Positions 1-5,497 of a DNA stretch of 9,155 nt are shown piece by piece (position 1 is the first letter of the stretch; each line of letters starts with the position of its first letter). This DNA comes from Candidatus Neomicrothrix sp. UBA2110 (GTDB lineage Bacteria > Actinomycetota > Acidimicrobiia > Acidimicrobiales > Poriferisodalaceae): assembly GCA_002331465.1 (NCBI GenBank), contig DCYM01000148.1, positions 1 to 9,155 on the forward strand. The letters are read 5' to 3'. Both the position numbers and the translations under genes were made by a program. Under the pieces are notes generated by a model. It searched no databases. It saw only the letters and a list, made by a program, of their open reading frames with translations, and was not told the DNA's origin.

Positions 1-131
1 CCCACCTCTCCGCCGGTGCAGCACACCAATGTGGTTCGAATGCCTTGCGATGAATACAAGCTGATGGTTCCCGGCCCTTTCGAGGACTCATCATCCGGGT
101 GGGCGTGAACTGTAAGGATCGACAGCGACAT
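1..131 (-). CDS. mca: PIG-L family deacetylase, Mca-like (mycothiol S-conjugate amidase), N-terminal part only
   Basis: Only the first 43 codons are present; the gene runs off the left edge. Read on the minus strand from ATG at 131 it begins MSLSILTVHAHPDDESSKG. The AHPDDE signature of the PIG-L/LmbE zinc-dependent deacetylases is at residues 10-15; by comparison with MshB, H11 and D14 would be zinc ligands and D13 the general base. The SSKG continuation and a later TGGE (about residues 39-42) resemble Mca, which cleaves mycothiol S-conjugates, more than MshB, which deacetylates GlcNAc-inositol in mycothiol synthesis. The Mca/MshB choice rests on this short segment, so the symbol is tentative. 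The start lies 53 bases after the PhoU/RCK_C stop, same strand, so it may be the distal gene of the same operon. No Shine-Dalgarno is seen; an in-frame TTG immediately upstream (134) is an alternative start. Confidence 0.8.
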   Translation of the reverse strand, partial: MSLSILTVHAHPDDESSKGPGTISLYSSQGIRTTLVCCTGGEV

Positions 132-184
132 CAAAGCAAAGCTAGCAACCGGTTCGCCTTGGGCCCATCTATAACTCGATCGAT

Positions 185-1420
185 TTAGCGCGACGGAGTT
201 AAGTCAACCATTCCTGTTTCTTCATCCACTGCGATGGAGTAGCCACACAAAGCAGCCAGCCGTTCTCGGCCTTCTTCGGGGCCCGACGCAAGTAATTCGT
301 CTCCAGCTTTCAGCGTGACGGTTTTTCGCGGATTGTAGATGTAGCCAGTTGCCCTGCGAACGGCCAGAACGTGATAACCCGGGTCGACAGCGAGACCGAG
401 TGAACCCAGTGTCGCATCGTCGGCGGTGGAGCCTGGAGCGACTGGGACCTGAACCACGACATCGTCGGTGTCGCCTAGAGCAAGCGCTAAGACTGGATGC
501 ACATCTTCTTGATCAAGTACCAGGGAAACGATTTGAAGTGCCTGATCGCCAATATCTGCAGCTGCCTCGGCCAAATGCAGTAAGCCTCGAAGCTGGGAAG
601 GGTCCACGTCGTCGGCTGCCGCGCGAAGAACCCACGTCTGTAAGGAAACTTTCATCCCATCGAGGCGCTCTTCCAACGCTCTCACTTCTCGAGCAAGGGA
701 GAGATCTTGAAGCACTAATGCTGAGTAAGCAAGACCAATGGCGGTCTCGGAAATGTTCTTCATTTCGACAAGAGTGTCGACTGCGCGATCTAGGTCGGTG
801 AGAAGATCAGAAGTGTCAGCCTCTGGCGGAACCCAAGGTGGAGCCGCCGCCAGTTCCCTGAGTCGGACTATGCCTGCGGGCTCGCCCCTCATAAACAGCG
901 CATCCCCAGGCTCCACAATGTCTTCACCCCCAACGTCGGTCAACCAACGTCTGCCCCGCTGAATAGCCACTACGCGCATTCCGACAACGACCGGCAACTC
1001 CATATCCGCCAGTGGACGGTTCGCTAAATGGCTGCCGTCAGCCACAACCAGTCTGTGTGAAACTTCGGCAGCTTGAGCGAGGTCGACCACAAGAGCTCGA
1101 GGTATGCCGATTTGTCGGAGAACGATCTGCGCTATGTCGACTGCCGCGTTCGCAATTTGTTCGATAGAAGAAACAACCTGTAGGACTGAACTCATCCCAT
1201 CAACTTCGCGCGGATGTCGAACCGCAAGCATTGCTAACGATCGCATCTCGTGAACGAGATCGGACATTTCTTCTTCGAGACCGAGGACTGATTCAGCTAT
1301 ACCTTCGTCGTCGAAATACAAAGCTGTGTAAGCAAGATCAACCATTAATTCCGAGGCATCTTTGGCTTCGGCTAGCAGAGTCTTAAGATTCCGTGGTTTG
1401 TCATCCATGACGTGTCTCAC
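185..1420 (-). CDS. Soluble tandem PhoU-RCK_C (TrkA-C) protein, probable regulatory subunit of the adjacent cation transporter
   Basis: The protein is two copies of one unit: a helical PhoU-like domain followed by an RCK_C/TrkA-C domain. The first unit is about residues 12-105 (PhoU-like) and 118-192 (RCK_C); the second is about 203-303 and 318-393. Both RCK_C copies end in the typical pattern, EPGDALFMRGEP near 170-181 and LKAGDELLASGPEE near 370-383. There are no membrane segments or signal peptide, so it should be cytosolic. RCK_C domains bind ligands and gate K+ channels and other transporters; PhoU domains regulate phosphate transport. The closest family pattern is the PhoU/TrkA-C proteins found next to ion transporters in archaea and actinobacteria. 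It lies 84 bases downstream of the MgtE/SLC41-like gene, so I infer it controls that pore. The frame can start at GTG 1420 or ATG 1408; the ATG has a weak GAGA upstream and gives MDDKPRN, which I prefer slightly. Ligand unknown. Confidence 0.82.
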   Translation of the reverse strand: MRHVMDDKPRNLKTLLAEAKDASELMVDLAYTALYFDDEGIAESVLGLEEEMSDLVHEMRSLAMLAVRHPREVDGMSSVLQVVSSIEQIANAAVDIAQIVLRQIGIPRALVVDLAQAAEVSHRLVVADGSHLANRPLADMELPVVVGMRVVAIQRGRRWLTDVGGEDIVEPGDALFMRGEPAGIVRLRELAAAPPWVPPEADTSDLLTDLDRAVDTLVEMKNISETAIGLAYSALVLQDLSLAREVRALEERLDGMKVSLQTWVLRAAADDVDPSQLRGLLHLAEAAADIGDQALQIVSLVLDQEDVHPVLALALGDTDDVVVQVPVAPGSTADDATLGSLGLAVDPGYHVLAVRRATGYIYNPRKTVTLKAGDELLASGPEEGRERLAALCGYSIAVDEETGMVDLTPSR

Positions 1421-1504
1421 AGGCTAGGCAATAGAGAAGGGGTGCAGTAACAAAATTTGGTTGGGGAGCATGGCACCGTCTTAATTTTTTGAGGTTCCGT
1501 TGCA

Positions 1505-2791
1505 TCATGACAAACCAAACCATCCGATCGTAAGGATCAGGGCAGCGGCCCCCCCCAAGTCAACAGAGCTCGTTACTAGGGGCATGCCGTATGTATCGGG
1601 ATCGACGCCCGCTCGAACTGCCATCGCCGTCCCGTAATAACCAATCGCTCCCGCTAGCAGCGTGGCGATGCTTCCTCCGATCACCGAAATCCATAGGAGA
1701 GAGACAAATCCCGGTGACTCGAATCCGAATAAGGCGCTCACAACGTGCGCCAATAACCCATTGAAGATAAGTACGGGCACTGCAAAGGCCAATCCTGCTA
1801 TGAGATCTCGTCGCGCTGGGCGTCCGGGGACTGCTGTTGGTTCGATAACGCCAAGGTGGAACTTTGAAGAAAGCCGACCTGAAAGAATCCCGCCAATCGC
1901 TCCAGCGGACGCGAGGCAAGCCGGAACTAGGACAAGTACCGCACGATTAGCGACGAAGGTAGCTAACTCGTGTTCGATGACAACCCCAGCTATTACTAAA
2001 AGAATCCCAGTTGCAAAAAGGATTGGAAGCGACTCGGAAAGGACTTGGCGCATAGTGGCCAACAAACTGCGGCGACTCCACCAAAGGGTCAACAAACCCA
2101 AAAGGACGAAAAGCGCCGCAAGACTCGTCGTCAGTACATCTATTTCGAGCAGGAAACTAGAGATAAATAAAGCTGGAAGCGTGACCACGTCACCCACCGC
2201 CGAGACAAGCGGAGCATTGACGTCGTCTAAATCCCAGCCACGATGCGCAGACCGAGCTGCAAGACCAAGGGTGACAACAATCAAAATTAAGAACGAGAGA
2301 AGGGCACCGACAACAGAAAGAACAATTAAGTCAGATACTGCAATTACAGAATCAAGGCCGAAGATGGGGGAAAGAACTTTCGCGAGCAACGCGAGCATCA
2401 GCGCTGTCACTAACGACAAAACTCCGGAGGCAAGCACATTTTGGGTCACTAAAGCCTCGGACCGACGCGACATACGGAAGGTGCCTGCGTGAATGGAGGT
2501 GGCCAGACGGCTTCCAAGCGCCCCGAAAATATTTCCTCGCATTCCAATCGCTGCCGGAACCAGCACCAGAAGACCGGGATACCGTTCAAGAGTGCCAGTC
2601 ATGGCTGCGAGAAATCCGCCGGCCACTACCGCTGTGAGGCTGCTAAAACCCAGGGCAACCAGGCTCTGTCGTATGCCGACGCTATCTGGGCCGAGAAGAT
2701 CACGTCCGCGTGTCAATCTCCGAGCTCGAAAATAAGATCCTTCCTTACGGACGCGGCCCGAGTGGCGCGACAGTTTGGGAAGGCGAGTCAT
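1505..2791 (-). CDS. MgtE/SLC41-type divalent cation transporter, two membrane repeats, no N or CBS domains
   Basis: A 428-residue integral membrane protein with a basic N-terminus (residues 1-35) and about ten hydrophobic segments. It contains two copies of the MgtE transmembrane domain. Repeat 1 has LVPAAIGMRGN...GSRL at about 77-95 and DDVNAPLVSAVGDVVTLP at 189-206. Repeat 2 has LVPACLASAGA...SGRL at about 287-306 and DPDTYGMPLVTSSVDLGG at 397-414. D201 and D411 sit at equivalent places and are the likely counterparts of the pore aspartate of bacterial MgtE (inference). Canonical bacterial MgtE has one membrane domain, dimerises, and carries N and CBS domains sensing Mg2+; this protein has two fused membrane domains and no soluble sensor, as in SLC41 proteins and archaeal relatives. 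Mg2+ is the likely substrate, but Co2+, Mn2+ or others cannot be excluded. ATG 2791 is the first possible start, since an in-frame TAA lies upstream with no start codon between; its SD is poor. Confidence 0.87.
   Translation of the reverse strand: MTRLPKLSRHSGRVRKEGSYFRARRLTRGRDLLGPDSVGIRQSLVALGFSSLTAVVAGGFLAAMTGTLERYPGLLVLVPAAIGMRGNIFGALGSRLATSIHAGTFRMSRRSEALVTQNVLASGVLSLVTALMLALLAKVLSPIFGLDSVIAVSDLIVLSVVGALLSFLILIVVTLGLAARSAHRGWDLDDVNAPLVSAVGDVVTLPALFISSFLLEIDVLTTSLAALFVLLGLLTLWWSRRSLLATMRQVLSESLPILFATGILLVIAGVVIEHELATFVANRAVLVLVPACLASAGAIGGILSGRLSSKFHLGVIEPTAVPGRPARRDLIAGLAFAVPVLIFNGLLAHVVSALFGFESPGFVSLLWISVIGGSIATLLAGAIGYYGTAMAVRAGVDPDTYGMPLVTSSVDLGGAAALILTIGWFGLS
1549..1556. repeat. Eight-base C/G homopolymer inside the transporter gene
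   Basis: A run of eight C on the plus strand (eight G in the coding sense) spans the end of Leu412, Gly413, Gly414 and the start of Ala415 of the MgtE/SLC41-like gene, just after the conserved Asp411. The frame is intact in this sequence. A one-base slip would change only the last 14 or so residues, in the final membrane segment. It may be ordinary GGG-rich coding or a site prone to slippage or sequencing error. Confidence 0.6.
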
Positions 2792-2855
2792 AGCCCTAGG
2801 GTGGCACCTGACTGGCCCCGAGGAGGTACTCCTTTTGGTTTAGATGTCTAAGCAA

Positions 2856-3470
2856 TCAAATAGAAGTGCCAGCCAAACGCTTCATGGCCGATGAAAGTTG
2901 ATCGGGACCGAGGTTTCCGCTCATGCGAAAAGCCACGGTTCCGTCAGCCTCAATGAACACGAAATACGGAACAGACGTGGCGCCGAAGGCTTCTGCGATC
3001 GTCATAGACGGCGTGTCTGGAATGACGGGATGTCTCCAACGGTTGTCCGATAACCACTTAGCCGGGGGATGATTTCCGCGTTCAGGAGCTTCAAAAGTCG
3101 AAACCGCTATGAGATCCACCGTTGACGGCAATTTGTTTGCCAAAAGCCATTCTGTAAGTGTTGCAACTTCTCGCTGACAATGCGGGCACCAATGGGCAAA
3201 AAATGCGACTACCAGCGGTCGCCCAGAAGGCGCCACGAGAACACTTTCACCGGTCAAAAGATCAAGCCCGCTCACAGATGGAGCCGGTTGACCAATAGCA
3301 GGGTCTTCCTCGGCGCCATCAAAAGGAGCAAGCGCCTTTCCCTCTACCCACGACTCATTATCGGGATTTTGGTTGCTGCCAGTTGATGGCTGCTCAGAAC
3401 CTCCACGACAAGCTCCTGCAATGATCATGGGGACCAGCACGGCGGGGATTAACCAGCGCTTCACATCCAC
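2856..3470 (-). CDS. Secreted thioredoxin-fold lipoprotein (TlpA/ResA-like) with CPHC active site
   Basis: The N-terminus has K4 R5, a hydrophobic stretch (residues 6-20) and AGAC ending at Cys21, a plausible though not ideal lipobox. This suggests export and lipid anchoring outside the membrane. A polar linker rich in Ser, Asn, Gln and Glu (22-57) leads to a TlpA/AhpC-TSA-like thioredoxin domain from about residue 58: IGQPAPSVSGLD at 59-70, FFAHWCPHCQ at 90-99 with redox cysteines C95 and C98, and a cis-proline loop TSVPYF with P168. Family members reduce or oxidise extracytoplasmic thiols, for example in cytochrome c maturation. The CPHC dipeptide is the DsbA type and may indicate a more oxidising role than usual for TlpA. 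No CcdA or cytochrome c genes are in view to fix the partner. Start is GTG 3470 (MDVKRW) or in-frame GTG 3464; neither has a good SD. It sits 27 bases behind the thioesterase and 64 ahead of the transporter. Confidence 0.88.
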   Translation of the reverse strand: MDVKRWLIPAVLVPMIIAGACRGGSEQPSTGSNQNPDNESWVEGKALAPFDGAEEDPAIGQPAPSVSGLDLLTGESVLVAPSGRPLVVAFFAHWCPHCQREVATLTEWLLANKLPSTVDLIAVSTFEAPERGNHPPAKWLSDNRWRHPVIPDTPSMTIAEAFGATSVPYFVFIEADGTVAFRMSGNLGPDQLSSAMKRLAGTSI

Positions 3471-3497
3471 GACCGTAACTGAGGAACTGGCTCAGAC

Positions 3498-4346
3498 CTA
3501 AAGTCGTTCGAATTTTCTTTCACCGGTTACTCCATCAGGCACTGGGAGCAGTATGCCAATCTGGCGCGAAAGGACTAGCAGTTGACCGTCAGGAGACCAG
3601 ATTTCTCCCGATTCATCGAGGAACCCTTCCCGGCCTGATAGCTGGCGGAACACCACCGCACAATAACTATTCGCAGACAACTCAATGGTTCTGGGGTCAG
3701 TCCGAAAGTGGACGGTTAATTCCAGAGTCGGCGTGTGCATCGACAAGCCGCTATGCACCATTGCTGCTGGAACCCACGCATCTGACATGGCTGCTAGCAC
3801 CGCTTCGTCATAGGGTTCGGGTTCCGACAGCCGAAGCCAACCACCTGCCTCGTATCCCCCAACTATGGTCGAAGTTTCCGGTACACCTGGAACACCTAAA
3901 CCCCAACGTTGGTCCCATCGACGATGCAGTGGAACGTCCACTGATTCAGAGCTCATGATCCACGTGTCATTAAGAGCAGGAAGGTCAGGGAAGCGACGTT
4001 GTTCCCACTCGTGTAAAGAGGATGGCAACTCGGCGGTAGCAACGAGCGCTGTAGCTATGTTCCGGCCATCCTGCAGCATTCGAACCGTCGCAAAACCGGC
4101 AACTCGTCCGAGTCGGTCAACACTTACTTCTATTTCAGCCAACCCTTCGGTCGGAGCCGCTAGGAAGTGCGTGGTAACGGTACGTACACACTTTCGAGTC
4201 CCTAGTCGAGCCTGAGCGGCCCGAACCAAGAGCGCGACGATGATCCCGCCGTTAGGCCCACTCACAACCCACCAAGAGCGATCGAAGGTGACAGTGAATC
4301 GGCCATCACTGCCTTCGGTCATCGCCATTGCTTCGGAAAAGCGCAT
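3498..4346 (-). CDS. Double-hotdog acyl-CoA thioesterase family protein
   Basis: A 282-residue protein made of two hotdog folds, the plan of the TesB-like/4HBT_3 thioesterase family (typically about 260-290 residues). The N-terminal hotdog has the helix-start motif PNGGIIVALLVRAAQ at 31-45, followed by VRTVTTHFLAAP at 54-65, the usual strand pattern of these proteins. The C-terminal hotdog has SDAWVPAAM at 188-196, PTLELTVHFR at 206-215 and the highly typical SGEIWSPDGQLLVLSRQ at 246-262. Members hydrolyse acyl-CoA to free acid and CoA, or act on related thioesters; the acyl chain cannot be predicted. It is cytosolic, with no signal peptide. ATG 4346 is well supported by AGAGGAA just upstream and by the N-terminal MRFSEAMAM. 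It is the first gene of the minus-strand run, so its promoter probably drives the lipoprotein, transporter and PhoU/RCK_C genes as well. Confidence 0.87.
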   Translation of the reverse strand: MRFSEAMAMTEGSDGRFTVTFDRSWWVVSGPNGGIIVALLVRAAQARLGTRKCVRTVTTHFLAAPTEGLAEIEVSVDRLGRVAGFATVRMLQDGRNIATALVATAELPSSLHEWEQRRFPDLPALNDTWIMSSESVDVPLHRRWDQRWGLGVPGVPETSTIVGGYEAGGWLRLSEPEPYDEAVLAAMSDAWVPAAMVHSGLSMHTPTLELTVHFRTDPRTIELSANSYCAVVFRQLSGREGFLDESGEIWSPDGQLLVLSRQIGILLPVPDGVTGERKFERL

Positions 4347-4350
4347 CGAA

Positions 4351-4357
4351 TTCCTCT
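4351..4357 (-). promoter_or_regulatory. Ribosome binding site of the thioesterase gene
   Basis: On the minus strand AGAGGAA ends four bases before the ATG at 4346, with its GAGG core about six bases away. It is the only strong Shine-Dalgarno site seen in the window and fixes the thioesterase start. Most other genes here have weak or no SD. Confidence 0.75.
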
Positions 4358-4361
4358 TAGA

Positions 4362-4392
4362 TGGAACGAATCACGGGCACATTATCGTTCCA
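4362..4392. promoter_or_regulatory. Perfect 8-bp inverted repeat between divergent genes, candidate operator
   Basis: TGGAACGA (4362-4369) and its exact complement TCGTTCCA (4385-4392) are separated by 15 bases. The arm centres are 23 bp apart, close to two helical turns, as expected for a dimeric regulator. The repeat lies 16-46 bases upstream of the thioesterase ATG and 62-92 upstream of the dehydrogenase-like GTG. One arm overlaps the proposed -10 box of the thioesterase promoter, so a bound protein would block it. It could instead form a hairpin in the 5' leader of a transcript. The repeat is seen directly; the operator role is inferred. Confidence 0.45.
4381..4386 (-). promoter_or_regulatory. 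Candidate -10 box for the thioesterase-led operon
   Basis: The minus strand reads GATAAT here, a five-of-six match to TATAAT. A start point about seven bases on (near 4374) would leave a leader of roughly 28 bases containing the AGAGGAA ribosome site. No convincing -35 hexamer is present at 16-18 bp, so activation by a regulator or another sigma factor is possible. The box overlaps the right arm of the 4362-4392 inverted repeat. Confidence 0.35.
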
Positions 4393-4453
4393 AACGCGAA
4401 CATTGCAGCGAAGCGACCCGTGCCAAGGGCATCTCAAGTGGCACAATTCATTC

Positions 4454-5482
4454 GTGGAGATTAAGCAACTTGAATCGACTCGGGGTTTCGTCATTTATGA
4501 CCTACCAGGGGCCGAGACCTACGTAGGGCCAAGCCGACTCGGAGCCAAGTTGGTACCTGGTAATGCCGAAATGCTGGTCCGACACCAGACGTACCTGTTT
4601 GCCTTGACTGAACAACGTAAGAGTGGGGCGACCATCGGCTTGAAAGTCGACCCGGAAGAAACCGACATCGCTATTGCAGCGCTGGCCTCCGAACTATCGG
4701 ATGAGTTTTCGTCCCATCGATTGCTCACGAGTCCTGGTCTACGACTCAACCCGACATCGCTTGAGCCTGTGCTTCGTTACGACAATCGCAACCCAGTAGC
4801 TGGCGAAGATCGAGACGGTGTCACATTCGAGCAAGAATTAGTGGCCGTGGGGGCGGCGACCAGCGCGTCCTATTTCGCGAAGCCATCCGATGGTTGGCGA
4901 GTTGCTATCGAAGGTTTCAACGAAACAGGCATCGCTATTGCACGAGAAATCGAGACTCGTGGCGGCACAGTCGCCAAAGTCTCAACTGCGAAAGGCTGTG
5001 TGGTGGGAGATTTTGATAGTTCCACTCTCGCCGATGCATGGATGGACGCAGGTCCGAGCTGCGTAGAAAGCTTGGGATCTGCCAGCAAGCCTTGGGAGAT
5101 CTGGAAGTCAGACGTGGATGCCATATTTGTAGGTTCGAAGCCTGGTGCGATGTCTGGCGAAGGTGCGGGCAGTGTGGGTACCACTCCTGTCGTTGCCACT
5201 TCTGCAGCGGCAATTTCTTCGAAGGCTCTCGCTATTTTGCGACGAAACAATACTCCGGTCGGTGCAGATTTTTTGAGCGCGGTTGGCCCAACATTGATGT
5301 GGTGGTCACCGGAGGAAACGAGTCTCGATGATCTACGTTCCTCAACGGCTAACGCTGTGTTGGCGTTGCTTGAAGAGACCGCTAATCACGAAGACGGAGC
5401 TTTTATGGCAGCGTGCTATAGAGCTGAAGCTTTCCTTGAGAGTTGGCAAGACGAACGCCCATTCGGGCGTCCGCTTGGCTAA
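4454..5482 (+). CDS. Divergent Glu/Leu/Phe/Val dehydrogenase homologue lacking catalytic residues (likely pseudoenzyme)
   Basis: From GTG 4454 it encodes 342 residues. The C-terminal part has a Rossmann fold starting WRVAIEGFNETGIAIAREIE (148-167), matching the GFGNVG dinucleotide-binding turn of amino-acid dehydrogenases, with V-D-A-I-F-V (221-226) and VGADFLSAVGP (269-279) matching later elements. In the N-terminal half, SGATIGLKVDP (57-67) lines up with GGGKGGIRVDP, placing Thr60 where the catalytic lysine belongs; Leu48, twelve residues earlier, falls at the second substrate lysine; SPGLRLNP (93-100) lines up with APDVGTDP, placing Gly95 at the catalytic aspartate. Normal deamination is therefore unlikely, although the cofactor fold seems kept. 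These are by-eye alignments. An open frame continues upstream to ATG 4361, but those 31 codons look non-coding and lie in the divergent regulatory region. No SD precedes the GTG. It may be a nucleotide sensor, a regulatory partner or an enzyme with new chemistry. Confidence 0.72.
   Translation: MEIKQLESTRGFVIYDLPGAETYVGPSRLGAKLVPGNAEMLVRHQTYLFALTEQRKSGATIGLKVDPEETDIAIAALASELSDEFSSHRLLTSPGLRLNPTSLEPVLRYDNRNPVAGEDRDGVTFEQELVAVGAATSASYFAKPSDGWRVAIEGFNETGIAIAREIETRGGTVAKVSTAKGCVVGDFDSSTLADAWMDAGPSCVESLGSASKPWEIWKSDVDAIFVGSKPGAMSGEGAGSVGTTPVVATSAAAISSKALAILRRNNTPVGADFLSAVGPTLMWWSPEETSLDDLRSSTANAVLALLEETANHEDGAFMAACYRAEAFLESWQDERPFGRPLG
5455..5470. terminator. Short GC-rich hairpin at the convergent gene ends
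   Basis: ACGCCC-ATTC-GGGCGT forms a perfect 6-bp stem with a four-base loop within the last codons of the dehydrogenase-like gene, 10 bases before its TAA and 28 bases past the dnaE2 stop. Only 15 bases separate the two convergent stop codons, so any terminator must overlap coding sequence. There is no U-tract on either strand, so this may act poorly, act with other factors, or be a coincidence of GC-rich codons. Confidence 0.3.
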
Positions 5483-5497
5483 CGCAGACTGAGTTGT

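Noticed and set aside
1421..1504. Possible terminator or promoter between the transporter and the PhoU/RCK_C gene
   Set aside because: GGTGCCATGC and the following T/A-rich bases do not form a stable stem with a U-tract, and no good -35/-10 pair was found.
1662..2492. Long plus-strand open frame opposite the transporter (276 codons)
   Set aside because: Its translation is rich in Arg, Thr, Ser and Pro with no recognisable motif, while the minus strand encodes a clear membrane transporter; it is a shadow frame.
2821..2836. AGGAG-GTA-CTCCT hairpin followed by TTT on the plus strand
   Set aside because: The stem is only five base pairs with a three-base loop, and it faces a direction in which no gene ends. 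On the minus strand its AAGGAG is not followed by a start codon at a usable distance.
2493..2851. Overlapping plus-strand frames of 80 and 120 codons at the transporter start
   Set aside because: Low-complexity Arg/Pro/Ser-rich translations with no motif, antisense to a convincing gene.
4391..4411. Second LexA-like site (GCGAACATTGC) upstream of the dehydrogenase-like gene
   Set aside because: Only the CGAAC half matches; the GTTCG half is absent.
4361..4453. Upstream extension of the dehydrogenase-like frame to ATG 4361 (31 more codons)
   Set aside because: The added residues resemble no family N-terminus, contain the inverted repeat and the candidate promoter, and the ATG has no SD; GTG 4454 fits the family start better.
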